Origin: an uncultured Planctomycetaceae bacterium
Lineage (GTDB): Bacteria; Planctomycetota; Planctomycetia; Planctomycetales; Planctomycetaceae
Direction of reading: 5' to 3'
Length of the DNA: 49,062 nt
Assembly: GCA_937916515.1 (NCBI GenBank)
Contig: CALFSX010000326.1
Coordinates: 1-49,062, forward strand
The notes beneath the pieces were generated by a model that did not search any database, was not told the DNA's origin, and saw nothing but the letters and a program-made list of their open reading frames with translations. Shown in pieces: positions 7,817 through 17,557 of the stretch; within the stretch, counting starts at the first letter, position 1, and every line of letters starts with the position of its first letter. The position numbers and the translations under genes are program-made.

Positions 7817-8298
7817 GTTAGCAAGTGCGTCGACTTATGGGTACAGCGAACCATATTTTTCGTGCAGCCCACCGGGCTCTGTCATAAAACGATAGAGCTC
7901 AATCAGTCAGCAATAAAATGGATGTCGTCCACCTGCCCACCACAGTGCCAATCAGCATCTGAAATTGCTCAGCGCCAGAAAAACTCCAACGCCTGCACAT
8001 GGGATTGAGCTTCGCTCGAAAATCCTTTCCGACCGAAAGGACCTACAAACGCAAATGCAGGTCCTGAATCACCGCTAAGAATTCGGATTTGTCGTAGTGA
8101 ATCTTGTTAAAGATCCACTACGACAACATTGAGCTGTGACGCATCAGTAGCCCCTGATTGCCGAGCAAAACCTCACCAACCGCCGGTGACGAAGACTGGT
8201 CTGCAAGCCTTCGCATTTGCTTTCTCATTCGTCAAATGCCATCAGTACGAGACTCCGCAACGACTCTGAGGTCGCGTTTGATCGACACATCCAAAGCA
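7817..8298. other. Intergenic region between convergent genes
   Basis: About 480 bases between the DUF11-repeat gene terminator and the end of the minus-strand permease. It holds the GTAGTGRATC palindrome at 8091-8124 and otherwise nothing I can support. A long plus-strand frame that begins here (8158) runs antisense to the permease and is a shadow. Confidence 0.5.
8091..8124. repeat. GTAGTGGATCTT palindrome, copy 1
   Basis: GTCGTAGTGAATCTT (8091-8105) and AAGATCCACTACGAC (8110-8124) form a 14-of-15 bp inverted repeat around GTTA. The same core occurs as an inverted repeat at 10252-10310, on the other side of the permease gene. It could be a REP-like element and could also terminate transcription of the minus-strand permease gene. 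Confidence 0.75.
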
Positions 8299-10083
8299 TC
8301 AGCCTGCGTCGTGAGTTGTGCGGCCCAGGGCAACGTCAAAGTCGCTTATCGAAGGCACCAGCATGGCGATGGCGGCGAAGCCGTAGGCGACGCAGATCCA
8401 AAAGCAAACACCCAACGTGCCACCCAGCAGAAAATCAGTAATGGCATAGAACGTAAGAAATGGCAACATGACCGCAGCAATGGTCAGAGCGTTCGACGGA
8501 TTCTTATGTGTCAGCGACGTAAACAGGCCGATGCTTCCCAGCCCAATGAACACCACAAAACTTTGCATCTGAATCGCAAACGAAGATCGAGCTTCAACCA
8601 GCAGCAGCATGAACACAAAGATACCGACAAACAGAAAGAACATCGTTCCCAGACTGTTACCGATTGCCGAACGAGAGTTTTCGTAAGTCAGACCCGCATG
8701 AAGCCCCAGCATGACGGCAAACAAAACCAAAACCGAATAAGCAATCAGCAGGTAAATCAGATTTTCAACCGATAACGCGTTGGTCGATCCGTTAAACATC
8801 ATCCAAACCAGTAACCCCATCGGCACCAAAATCATTTCTCGCGCGTTCCAGACGGCTCCAATGATTTTTCCAGTCATAAATTCTTTGGCATTGATGTCCG
8901 TGGCCAAAAGAATGTCCAGAGTGTTGGCGTCGCGCTCTGTTGAAATGGACGTAACAGCCTGAGCGTTGATCAGCAGCAGACTGATCACTCCAATTCCAAG
9001 GAAAGCGGCGGCTGCGGGAGACACCATTCCCAACACCAGACTCTGATCATCAGAGTCACCCGAAACTACGGAATATCCAATCAGTGCCGCCAAGACGACG
9101 TAAGCCAGTTTAATGACGACAACTTTACGACCGTAGCCTCGTGTCACGACTTCTTTCCACGTAACAGGATTGTCCCAAACAGATCGATGATGCTTTCGCG
9201 TGGTCGGCGTGGTTTCTTCGCTGGAAGCCGGAATCGAGTCGGCCCCTGCGACTCCGGGCTGCACTGCTATCATGCCGCTTTGTCGCAGTTGTTGCGACGG
9301 ATTCCAGACTCGAAGCCTGACGACGGTATACAGGCTTAACGCGGCCGCCAGCCCCAACATCATGCAGACAGATTCTACCGCAGAAACTTCCGCCACGCCC
9401 GATGTCGATGCGGAAAGCGGATTCAGAACGCCCAACAAAGCTCGATACGGTGATGCCTTGGCCGCCCAAAAGCCGATTGCGGACTCGACGCCCAGCAAGG
9501 TTACCAGCCCTTCAGCAACGGCGACAAACAGAACGACTCCCAAAACACTAACAGCGAGAGTCTGAAAAGTTTTCTCTCGCCAGAAGGCCACCAGACATCC
9601 CCAGGTTCCGCTTGCCAAAAACGTGGCGGCGACGATGGCTTCAGCCCAAAAAATCTGAGACCACGTAACGCCACCCAACAGACGCAGGGCACAAAACACG
9701 GGAACGGAAGCTGCCATCAGAACTCCCACGACAAGCAGACTTGCGAACAGCTTGCCAAACGCCAGTTCTCGACTGCGCATGTCCGTCATTAACAACAGAA
9801 TCAGCGTGCGGCGATCTTTTTCCTGAGCAATATTGGCTGCAGTAAACAGCGTCGCAAAGAACATTCCCAACGTCAGTTGCAACAGAGCAAATACGCCGAA
9901 GACAAGACTTCCGAATGAAGCGATATCGCCCGAAAACTGAGTGTCCTGAAAGCCGATGGTAGCCTGGCGAATCGTGTACAACAAAACCAGCAGGCAGGCG
10001 ATATAGCCCGACCGAAGCAGATAATGGCGCAGACGTCGTGGAGCAGTTAATGCCTCGCGGGCGAATATCGGACCAGCAAACAA
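8299..10083 (-). CDS. ABC-2 type transporter permease (large)
   Basis: A 594-residue polytopic membrane protein with about 12 hydrophobic segments arranged as two halves. Each half opens with a cytoplasmic 'P(I/V)xxRE' or 'NPVTWKEVVTR' element and contains 'EKDRRTLxLLLMTxMxxxELxxGKL' or 'ERDANTLDILLATDINAKEFMTGKI'. That pattern is typical of ABC-2 permeases of the GldF/NosY sort, duplicated here. The start is TTG 10083, supported by AAGGGAG 8 bases upstream; no earlier in-frame ATG exists. It lies downstream of the permease, helper and ATPase genes on the same strand, but after a 258-base gap with a palindrome, so it may be separately expressed. It has no adjacent ATPase of its own and may use the one at 14080-15015. 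Confidence 0.85.
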   Translation of the reverse strand: MFAGPIFAREALTAPRRLRHYLLRSGYIACLLVLLYTIRQATIGFQDTQFSGDIASFGSLVFGVFALLQLTLGMFFATLFTAANIAQEKDRRTLILLLMTDMRSRELAFGKLFASLLVVGVLMAASVPVFCALRLLGGVTWSQIFWAEAIVAATFLASGTWGCLVAFWREKTFQTLAVSVLGVVLFVAVAEGLVTLLGVESAIGFWAAKASPYRALLGVLNPLSASTSGVAEVSAVESVCMMLGLAAALSLYTVVRLRVWNPSQQLRQSGMIAVQPGVAGADSIPASSEETTPTTRKHHRSVWDNPVTWKEVVTRGYGRKVVVIKLAYVVLAALIGYSVVSGDSDDQSLVLGMVSPAAAAFLGIGVISLLLINAQAVTSISTERDANTLDILLATDINAKEFMTGKIIGAVWNAREMILVPMGLLVWMMFNGSTNALSVENLIYLLIAYSVLVLFAVMLGLHAGLTYENSRSAIGNSLGTMFFLFVGIFVFMLLLVEARSSFAIQMQSFVVFIGLGSIGLFTSLTHKNPSNALTIAAVMLPFLTFYAITDFLLGGTLGVCFWICVAYGFAAIAMLVPSISDFDVALGRTTHDAG

Positions 10084-10251
10084 GTGGCCTGCTCCCTTGG
10101 AATTTCACAAACACAACCAAACGCCCGACTCAACACAACATCGTATTGAGCGGCCCAACAACTCAAAACACGTTTGACGGCATCCTACGCTTCTGCATCA
10201 CCGTTCGCCACGTGGTTCAAACTGTCACCTGATTTTTCGATGTGCCGGACG

Positions 10252-10310
10252 AGTAGTGGATCTTGTTAACGATCGTTGTTACTTCAGGATCTATAACAAG
10301 ATCCACTACT
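10252..10310. repeat. GTAGTGGATCTT palindrome, copy 2
   Basis: AGTAGTGGATCTTGTTA (10252-10268) and its exact complement TAACAAGATCCACTACT (10294-10310) form a perfect 17-bp stem around a 25-base loop. It shares its core with the inverted repeat at 8091-8124. It sits between the helper gene (ends 10342, minus) and the permease gene (starts 10083, minus). The long stem could stop or attenuate transcription between them. Confidence 0.8.
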
Positions 10311-10341
10311 GCCAACCCTCACTATTTGTTGTCGCGGACCA

Positions 10342-11730
10342 TCAGAAGTCCGGCCGATTTTCGATTCGGAACTGTCGTTCGATATCCGGCTGACGACCAA
10401 GGTTTTGAATAACCATGTCCCTCAATGGGAAGTCTTCTGGCATCTGTTGGCCGTTGTTCCTTTGAATTTGCTCCAGATAATAAACAGCCAGCATGACTTC
10501 TTCGATGTAAGCATCGTGATCAGTTAACTGGGGATATTTGCCAAAGACCTTTTCGAAGTTCTCCAGGCCATCCACAAACAACGTCTGAGCCTCAGACACT
10601 TGTGTCTTTCCGTCCTTATCCTGCCAGTTGGAAATCTTACCTTCTGAGTAAGCTTGCTTCCCAAGATAGATCGCTTTATGGGCATCAACGGTCAATGGAT
10701 CGCGTTCGCAGTCAGCAAAGTTCTGCCAAAACCGATAGTTGACCATCTTGACGTTTTGTTCCCACACTTGCTGTTGCTTGGTAACAGTAACGCCGTTTTC
10801 TTTCGCCATCGACTGAAGCTCGGCAAGTGAGCTATTCAGCTTGTACCTGATGTCATCAAGTCCCAGAAAGACGTCGTAGCCGTAAACCTGAGTCCACTCG
10901 TTGTAAGCTTTGTCCCAGGCTGATCGGTTTTCTTCACCAAACTGGCCCTCAGACTGAATGGCTGTCGCATAGTCAAACAAGGATCGAGAAGGGCCCTGGC
11001 GAGCAAACACGTGCGTCATGCCTTCAATGCGATAGGTTTCGTCTTTTTCGTTGGCATCCACAAACCAGTCGTGAGCCACAAGATAGTTGTCTTTGCCTTG
11101 CGGGTTGATTTCCGGATCTGCTGTTCCGTTAAATCGCTTGTCGTCCGGGTCGATCACAAAGAACTTGCGGAAGTATTTCTTCTCGTCAGAGTTGCCGAAC
11201 TTACGCCCCATAAAGTCACCAACGTTGTGGTACAGAAACGTTGCCGTCTGGTTTCGATTGGTCCCAAGCTGCAGGAACTTGATCCCTTCCTTCACCCAAT
11301 AAAAGCGGTCAGCAACCTTGTCCCATTCGCGTGACACGTTGAAGGCCAGATTCCATCCCTGAAACTTCCAGATCTCAACATAGTGAGGCTGAAGTTTAAT
11401 GATGGAATCGACAGTCGTCTTCAGCTTGGCCCAGTCCTTCTTTTCCTGATAGTCCAAAGCTTTCAGATGCAGAACACCAGCAGCAGGACCACGAAGTCCC
11501 AGCAGTACCAGATTCATCGCAGCGCTGGACGGATCGATTTCGCCAAGCGTACTTTCACCAAGGTCGTATTCGACTCGCATCTGAGCCAGCTTGCCGCCGG
11601 AAACCGCGTTTCGGGTACCTGGAATTACGTCGTCAGACGTAGGAGCACCAAGATAAACGATCGGAATCAGCAGCAGCAGCACGCAGCCTGCATAAACCAG
11701 TTTGCGTTGTCTTGAAGTAAGATTGTTCAT
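10342..11730 (-). CDS. Membrane-anchored conserved protein of an ABC transporter operon
   Basis: A 462-residue protein. The N-terminus carries one membrane helix (about residues 10-28, KLVYAGCVLLLLIPIVYLGA) with Arg and Lys before it, consistent with anchoring and an extracytoplasmic remainder. The rest is soluble and mostly helical, with TPR-like stretches (for example LKTTVDSIIKLQPHYVEIWK and NLAFNVSREWDKVADRFYW). I recognise no catalytic motif. The gene overlaps the upstream permease by 4 bases (ATGA), so it is translationally coupled to the transporter. A periplasmic adaptor or assembly role is inferred. It resembles hypothetical proteins found beside such transporters in planctomycetes, but the function is unknown. 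Confidence 0.75.
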   Translation of the reverse strand: MNNLTSRQRKLVYAGCVLLLLIPIVYLGAPTSDDVIPGTRNAVSGGKLAQMRVEYDLGESTLGEIDPSSAAMNLVLLGLRGPAAGVLHLKALDYQEKKDWAKLKTTVDSIIKLQPHYVEIWKFQGWNLAFNVSREWDKVADRFYWVKEGIKFLQLGTNRNQTATFLYHNVGDFMGRKFGNSDEKKYFRKFFVIDPDDKRFNGTADPEINPQGKDNYLVAHDWFVDANEKDETYRIEGMTHVFARQGPSRSLFDYATAIQSEGQFGEENRSAWDKAYNEWTQVYGYDVFLGLDDIRYKLNSSLAELQSMAKENGVTVTKQQQVWEQNVKMVNYRFWQNFADCERDPLTVDAHKAIYLGKQAYSEGKISNWQDKDGKTQVSEAQTLFVDGLENFEKVFGKYPQLTDHDAYIEEVMLAVYYLEQIQRNNGQQMPEDFPLRDMVIQNLGRQPDIERQFRIENRPDF

Positions 11731-14012
11731 TTCGCTTCCAACTCTCGGAACTTAAGACAGGCCGCACCGATGATCACACACGGAATAAGAAAACCGACAA
11801 AAGTCATTATCGCTGGCAACACTGATGTTGACCAGGGGACATCGAATCCATTTTCGATGTAGGCCGATGCTTCACTGAATGTACTGAAGTCCGGGATGAT
11901 GTTACTTGCGATTTTCAAAATCCCGTTTACTCCCCAGTCAAGCCCCTTCACAACCGCTTCTGTTCCTTCGTTCGCATCGATACCCACACTTGGGTTTCGG
12001 TGCTGGAAGATCAACATGGCAGATTCAACCATACCGCCGCCTTCCTGAGAACCAGCGACGATCTTCAACATCAACTGATGGAAAAACTGGCCGATCACGA
12101 AAATCGTCAATGTAAAGAAGAACGAAACCGGTCCCTTTACAACGCAACTTGCGGTAACACCCAGCACAATCACAAGCGACAACATCAACCCAATGTTCAA
12201 CAGTGCTTTACTGAAGCCAGCCAGGAATGACCGATCCGGCAGTCGCAGAAACAAGTCAGCTCGTGCCATTCCGATAAACATCTGATCGTTCAGACAAGCC
12301 ACTTCAACACGTAGATAATCGTTAACCGTAAGGTCATCGAAAATGTCGGCTTCCATTTCCCAGCCAGCGGTGTCGCGAGAAATCAACTTTTCCTCTCGCA
12401 CCAGTCGGTCAAACAAACGCAACCAGCTGCTGCCGTCAGCAATTTCCACTTTGTTGCCGTCAACCTTCAGTGTGCCAGCATCGATTTCAGACTTCACAAC
12501 ATCGAATACCAGTTCTGCGTTAACTGGACTTACACCGTGATTTTCTGACAGTTCGTCAACCAGGCCGGAAGAAAGTTCTCCACCGTCTGCCAGCTTGCCT
12601 GCTTCGCTGATTCCTGAAACAACCTTGGCAAGAAAGCGAGCGGTGCCTTCGTAGTCAGCAACGTACTTCAGCTTGCGAGGGTAGGTAATAAAGTCATCGC
12701 CTTCGTGATATTCAGAAACACGAAACGGCTCCAGCGGAACTTCAAGCTTGGGCATGCTTTCAAACATATCATCGGCGCGTTTTCGAACGGTTTCCGCCAA
12801 CGAGGCACAGGCACGCGACAATTCAGAATAGCTGGCAGCATCGCCTGTCTTCACCGAATTCGCAGCATCACCGAACACTAGAAACGCATCCGCAACATCG
12901 CCTAAATCAGCATCTTTAAAGTTGCGAAGTACAGGAACGACCTGAACAGCACAGGAAATCGCTACCTGTTGACAGTCAACCTGAGGGAAGTCAGCAGGAG
13001 AGGACTGCATACGCTCAGCAGCAGCGTCCAGCAGTTCTGCAGCACTCTGGAAATCGCCGGCTCGAAGAGCCTCAGCAACTTCACGCAAACCGGCACCAAC
13101 TCCGAACGAAGAGAAAGCCTCTTCACGCATATTTTTCACAAGAGTGTACTGAGCTTCGAGCCCCTGTTGAATTGTGTCAGCACTTCCCTTGATCGTTCGA
13201 AACGCTTCAAAGCGAGACTCAAGACGCAGTTCGTTTCCAAGCTTTTCCGGAGTGACTTCGTTGAACATCCACACCGCTCGGCAGCGTGAGTTGCCTTCCA
13301 CAAAGGATCGGTACAACCACGGATCACCAACGTTAAGCCCCTGCGAAGTGGGCATGCCCTGACGATCGAGAAAGAACAGGCCACCATAAACTGGCACACG
13401 ACACGTCAGGAACTTTCCTTGATCAAGATCTTTAGGAGCCTGTCGTTCAATCCAGATGTAACCAACGGTTCCCATCAACAGCAGAATGACGGTGCTCATG
13501 ATCGAAAAGCCCAACATTCGGCCAAGCACAACTTCAACTCGACGTGCAGGCTTGGTGACCACCGTATGCAGGCTGCGAATCCGAATATCTTCCGGAATTC
13601 CCCAGCAGCTAAGAAACATCACGACTGGCAGAATCAACCACGAAATCGTGGTCAACATAAACGTGATATGTACGTTGATCTGCAGGTCAGACCGATCGTT
13701 ACTGTCTGTTAAAAACCAGCCGGCAAACATCAACAAGACGGCGAATACGACGAATACAAGCAACGCTTTGCGTCGCCAGGCTTCTTTCAAAGTCAAAGAC
13801 GCCAACGCCCAGACACGGCGTGGTGAAATTGAAGCCAGTTCTTTGAAGAAACTGCTGATTCCATTGGAGAACAGCCCACCTCCTCCGCCGCCGGCAGAAG
13901 CGAAAGAACCGACAAGTCCCAGCAGGATGCCCAGCCCGGCAATGATACCGACAAGACTCAGCCAGTTTTTCAGGCCAAGGCCGATGTTATAGGGTGTTGG
14001 ATCGAAATCCAT
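11727..14012 (-). CDS. ABC-2 type transporter permease with a large extracytoplasmic domain
   Basis: A 761-residue membrane protein. An N-terminal helix (about 17-40) and a Gly-rich linker precede a segment (about 65-190) with two or three helices and the motif 'LTLKEAWRRKALLVFVVF', matching the cytoplasmic start of ABC-2 permeases. After helix 'MSTVILLLMGTVGYIWI' comes a hydrophilic region of about 380 residues, rich in Asp, Glu and Ala, presumably outside the membrane. Four or so C-terminal helices follow (about 590-750). Such an insertion is unusual for the family. It is adjacent to the ATPase (67-base gap) and overlaps the following helper gene, so the three form one transcript. The substrate is unknown. 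Confidence 0.85.
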   Translation of the reverse strand: MDFDPTPYNIGLGLKNWLSLVGIIAGLGILLGLVGSFASAGGGGGGLFSNGISSFFKELASISPRRVWALASLTLKEAWRRKALLVFVVFAVLLMFAGWFLTDSNDRSDLQINVHITFMLTTISWLILPVVMFLSCWGIPEDIRIRSLHTVVTKPARRVEVVLGRMLGFSIMSTVILLLMGTVGYIWIERQAPKDLDQGKFLTCRVPVYGGLFFLDRQGMPTSQGLNVGDPWLYRSFVEGNSRCRAVWMFNEVTPEKLGNELRLESRFEAFRTIKGSADTIQQGLEAQYTLVKNMREEAFSSFGVGAGLREVAEALRAGDFQSAAELLDAAAERMQSSPADFPQVDCQQVAISCAVQVVPVLRNFKDADLGDVADAFLVFGDAANSVKTGDAASYSELSRACASLAETVRKRADDMFESMPKLEVPLEPFRVSEYHEGDDFITYPRKLKYVADYEGTARFLAKVVSGISEAGKLADGGELSSGLVDELSENHGVSPVNAELVFDVVKSEIDAGTLKVDGNKVEIADGSSWLRLFDRLVREEKLISRDTAGWEMEADIFDDLTVNDYLRVEVACLNDQMFIGMARADLFLRLPDRSFLAGFSKALLNIGLMLSLVIVLGVTASCVVKGPVSFFFTLTIFVIGQFFHQLMLKIVAGSQEGGGMVESAMLIFQHRNPSVGIDANEGTEAVVKGLDWGVNGILKIASNIIPDFSTFSEASAYIENGFDVPWSTSVLPAIMTFVGFLIPCVIIGAACLKFRELEAK

Positions 14013-14079
14013 GATAAGGCTGTTCCGAAAATCGTTGAAAACGAAGAACTAAATTGCACGCACAAATACACCAGCAGAA

Positions 14080-15015
14080 CTAAGAAGCATCTCCACTTTT
14101 GCCGGTGTCTGCGGGTTGAGTTGCCGCCATCTCTTCTGCGGTAAACCGACGTCCAGGACGTTCGCCGCTTTCTCGCACTGTTCGCAGAAACAGCTCTTCC
14201 AGGTCGGCGCGAGGCTTTTGAATCAGGCTGTCTTTCATGCCGTGCTTTGCCAACAGAGCTTTCAGCTCTTCGACGCCTTCGTCGCTGAGGTTGCCTGTGC
14301 GAATCTGAGTTTCGCCGCGTAGTTCCAGCAGCTCATCAACGCCGCCCAGAACTTTCAGCTCTCCCTGATACAACATTGCAATTCGGTCGCTCACGTCCTG
14401 AACATCCGCCAGCTGATGACTGCACAAAACAACCGTTTTGCCTTCATCCTTCAGCTTCAGAATCAGGTCCTTCATTTCGCGAGTACCAATCGGATCCAGT
14501 CCGCTGGTTGGTTCGTCCAGAAGCACCAGTTCGGGATTGTTGATCAAGGCCTGAGCCAGACCAATTCGGCGAGTCATCCCTTTGGAATACTCTTTCAACT
14601 GACGCCGACGAGCATGGTCAAGGCCAACCATCTTGATGAGTTCGTCGGCTCGCTGATTACGTTCAGCCGCACTGATATTGAACAGACGACCGTAGAAATC
14701 CAGCGTTTCGTCGGCGTTTAGAAATCGGTACAGGTACGATTCTTCAGGCAGGTAACCGATTCGCTCATTCTTGGCGACGTCGGATGCTCGCTTACCCAGA
14801 ATCTTGATTTCGCCCGATGTTGGAAACAGCAGTCCCAGCAACATCTTGATCGTGGTTGTCTTGCCAGAACCGTTCGGCCCCAGCAGACCAAACACTTCTC
14901 CTTTTTTTACATCCAGACTCAAACTTTTGACCGCCTGAACCTTTTTCCGGCCCCAGAAATCCCGGTAAACCTTCGATAGGTTTCTGATTTCGATCACGTT
15001 TTCCTGAGTCGACAT
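14080..15015 (-). CDS. ABC transporter ATP-binding protein of the large export cluster
   Basis: A 311-residue ABC ATPase. Walker A is GPNGSGKTT, Walker [14 protein letters not shown], and the switch His is in [10 protein letters not shown]. The signature helix reads [15 protein letters not shown] where most ABC proteins have LSGGQ; 'SKGM' is a known variant in CcmA/GldA-like ATPases that energise ABC-2 exporters. The C-terminal extension (about 225-311) ends in a low-complexity tail. It is the first gene of the minus-strand operon with the permease and helper genes. The region upstream (15016-15368) is a divergent promoter region shared with the signal peptidase gene. Confidence 0.9.
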   Translation of the reverse strand: MSTQENVIEIRNLSKVYRDFWGRKKVQAVKSLSLDVKKGEVFGLLGPNGSGKTTTIKMLLGLLFPTSGEIKILGKRASDVAKNERIGYLPEESYLYRFLNADETLDFYGRLFNISAAERNQRADELIKMVGLDHARRRQLKEYSKGMTRRIGLAQALINNPELVLLDEPTSGLDPIGTREMKDLILKLKDEGKTVVLCSHQLADVQDVSDRIAMLYQGELKVLGGVDELLELRGETQIRTGNLSDEGVEELKALLAKHGMKDSLIQKPRADLEELFLRTVRESGERPGRRFTAEEMAATQPADTGKSGDAS

Positions 15016-15368
15016 GTGCTGCTTCTTTTCAACGAATGCGAGTAAACACTGCAGTTTTTGGCTGAAAGGGCGATCTGACTTGCTGACAGAAGGCCCCGCA
15101 TACCGGGGATACGCCCGAAAACGTGCGAATGTTTGTGGAATTCAGAGAATTCCGCCGGTCTGGCAACAGACGAACCTCCAGACGCTGACAAAACCCGGTC
15201 ACGGGCGTTTCCAAATGTCGTCGTGCATCAAATTTGAAGTCTGTCTAAACTGCCTCACTCATTTCTGCATTCACCCCTGATTCCGGAACCCTCCCGACCG
15301 TGCCACCAGTCTCCGGAACTGCCTGACTTTGCATAATTTGTGATCGCAGGACATCCAACAATCACCTG
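15016..15368. promoter_or_regulatory. Divergent promoter region between ABC operon and signal peptidase gene
   Basis: About 350 bases separate two divergently transcribed units. No gene is supported here. Promoters for both must lie within it, but I cannot name boxes with confidence. Short frames that cover it have poor coding character. Confidence 0.35.
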
Positions 15369-17099
15369 ATGCCCAATCACCACACACCCGCTCCGGAAGA
15401 TTCCGGGTGGTTGCGAAACATGATGGAACTTGCCATCGCGTTCGTGATCGCCGTGATGATGCTGCGCGGTTTCCTGTTGGAAGGCTATTTGATCTCCACA
15501 GGATCGATGGCTCCCGGATTGCGGGGATTTCACAAACAACTGAAATGCCCGTCGTGCCAATATGAATTCGCGTTTGGTATCAACTTTGATGAATCCGTCG
15601 ACGCCCCCAGCGAATCTGAGAACCGGCTTTCTGAACATTACGCAACGTGCCCAAACTGCGGACAAGCAAACATCAACGCCAAAGCAGCGCCGGCCGCGTA
15701 TGGTGATCAATTGTTGGTTCACAAGGGAGTTTTCGATTTCCGACGACCTCGCCGCTGGGAAACCGTTGTCTTCTTTAATCCTGCGAGTCCGGGAGAAGCG
15801 TACGTCAAACGCGTGGTTGGACTTCCGGAAGAAACGCTGCAAGTGCTGGACGGCGACCTGTTCATTGAAGGCGAAATTGCTCGCAAAGATCTGGCAACGC
15901 AGCGAGACATGCGGATCGGCGTTTTCGATCTCGCTTATCGCCCCAGCCAGAACGAATGGCAAATGCCATGGCAGCTTGATCCTGGCTGGTCGCTTTCCGA
16001 CAGCGGTCTGTCGTGTGACGCCACGGAAAAAACAGAGTGGCTTCGGCTGCAAAACTGGCGGTGGGCGGGAGGCAGTCATGTCACAGAAGTTCCCCTGTCA
16101 GCCCCCAATGCTGAAGAAAGCTGGAAGAAATGCGAGCTGGAATTAAACTCGCGCCCGGTGTCGTGGATGACTCGACTGGAATTTGACAAAGAACGCCAAC
16201 TGCTGCGGCTGCGCGGAGTAATGCCATACGAAATGCAGCGAGACCTGATCAGCTGGGGCGATTCCGAACAGTTTCGCGCGGCCGTGTATCGACTGGGAGC
16301 GTTGTCGCACTTATGCCCGGTCACCGATCGCTACGGCTACAATTCCTTGGTGTCATCTCCGGAATTTCCCGTTAGAGACCTCATGCTGGACACCACTTTA
16401 ACATGGCAACAGCCTGACTCGCCAGAATTGATCTCCGTTCGCATGCCGGTCGATGCCGACGTGTATCATCTGAACCTTCAGCTCCGCACGCTGTCCGCCA
16501 CGCTGACATCTGAAATTTCAGGGCAGGTTGTTCGAGCCGGCAAATTTGCGTTGTCCGTCGACAGCCCCGAAAACCGCAGCCAGCTGCAAATTGAAGTTTC
16601 AAACTTCGACCGCCGGCTACTTGTTGCAATCAACGGTAACCAGATGCTTGAGGCCGTTGACATTCCGGTGGATGCCGACGAAGCCAAAGCCGCAGAACGC
16701 CAAACAGGAGATGGCCTGACTTCCCCTGACGGCAATGACGCTGCAAAAACCGCCCGATTGCTGAATCAGCAGGCACGTCTAGGCCTGGCAGTCACAAACG
16801 GCAAGGCCCACATCAAGACGTTGCGGCTGTTTCGAGACGTCCACTACACGCCCGGTCGTCGTAAGAACGGCGTCGATGAACCGTTTCAGGTCTCAGAAAA
16901 CAACTATTTTGTTCAGGGCGACAATAGCCCCGTATCGTCCGACAGCCGCAACTGGCCGAATCCTGAAGTGCCTCACCATTTACTTGTCGGGAAACCGTTT
17001 ATCGTGCATTTGCCCTCAAAACCCGGCAAACTAACGGTCGGTGGTGTGCAATTGCCAATCCGGATACCTGATGTTGATCGAATTCGTTACATTCATTGA
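15369..17099 (+). CDS. lepB: Signal peptidase I with inserted zinc ribbon, paralogue 1
   Basis: A 576-residue type I signal peptidase, which cleaves Sec/Tat signal peptides at the outer face of the inner membrane. One membrane anchor spans about residues 19-36. The catalytic Ser is S46 in STGSMAPG and the catalytic Lys is K147 in YVKRVVGLPEE; box E is GDNSPVSSDSRNW near 518. Two insertions set it apart. Between Ser and Lys lies a CxxC...CxxC zinc ribbon (C60, C63, C94, C97). Between the Lys box and box E lie about 350 residues of beta-rich sequence. Typical bacterial enzymes have 180-330 residues. The next gene on the strand is a paralogue with the same architecture. Enzyme activity is inferred from intact motifs. 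Confidence 0.88.
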   Translation: MPNHHTPAPEDSGWLRNMMELAIAFVIAVMMLRGFLLEGYLISTGSMAPGLRGFHKQLKCPSCQYEFAFGINFDESVDAPSESENRLSEHYATCPNCGQANINAKAAPAAYGDQLLVHKGVFDFRRPRRWETVVFFNPASPGEAYVKRVVGLPEETLQVLDGDLFIEGEIARKDLATQRDMRIGVFDLAYRPSQNEWQMPWQLDPGWSLSDSGLSCDATEKTEWLRLQNWRWAGGSHVTEVPLSAPNAEESWKKCELELNSRPVSWMTRLEFDKERQLLRLRGVMPYEMQRDLISWGDSEQFRAAVYRLGALSHLCPVTDRYGYNSLVSSPEFPVRDLMLDTTLTWQQPDSPELISVRMPVDADVYHLNLQLRTLSATLTSEISGQVVRAGKFALSVDSPENRSQLQIEVSNFDRRLLVAINGNQMLEAVDIPVDADEAKAAERQTGDGLTSPDGNDAAKTARLLNQQARLGLAVTNGKAHIKTLRLFRDVHYTPGRRKNGVDEPFQVSENNYFVQGDNSPVSSDSRNWPNPEVPHHLLVGKPFIVHLPSKPGKLTVGGVQLPIRIPDVDRIRYIH

Positions 17100-17557
17100 A
17101 CGGAAAAGGGGCCTTCTTCACGAAGTCTGCCAGCTTAACGAAACCGCAAGCCAATGTTATTCGGATGTTTCAATTCTTAAGCGAGGTCTCCCTTACGATC
17201 GCCTCGAAATCAGCAGCAGGTTGCCTCGGATCTCAACAAACATAATACTTCCCAACTTTAACGGCTGCTCAGCATTGCTGTGGTTCGGCTTTACGGAACT
17301 TCGTCAGAAGTCCCTGCCGCAATCCTCCATAAACCATCAACGTAACCGCTCATCACTTATCAGGCTTTCATAAACTTAATACTTCCAGCTCGGCGACGAA
17401 TAGTTGACTGTAAGCACCGTCTGACACTTCGTTAATAATGCGACGCAGGCAATTGCTCAGGACACGAAATTTCCGCCAACGGAACATTAACGCACACAAT
17501 CGTCGTTTCACCTGGCTTCAAGTCAGGTGCAGACGATTTTCTAATTGAAGACGCAAC
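17100..17557. other. Intergenic region between the two signal peptidase genes
   Basis: About 460 bases without a supported gene. It includes an imperfect dyad CACCTG...CAGGTG at 17509-17529, about 30 bases before the second gene, which could be a regulatory or termination structure. No repeat family of this window is present here. Confidence 0.4.

Noticed and set aside
8158-8775. Plus-strand 205-residue frame
   Set aside because: It is antisense to the ABC permease at 8299-10083, which has clear membrane segments and a ribosome site.
13486-13992. Plus-strand 168-residue frame
   Set aside because: It lies wholly inside the permease gene on the opposite strand and has no family character.
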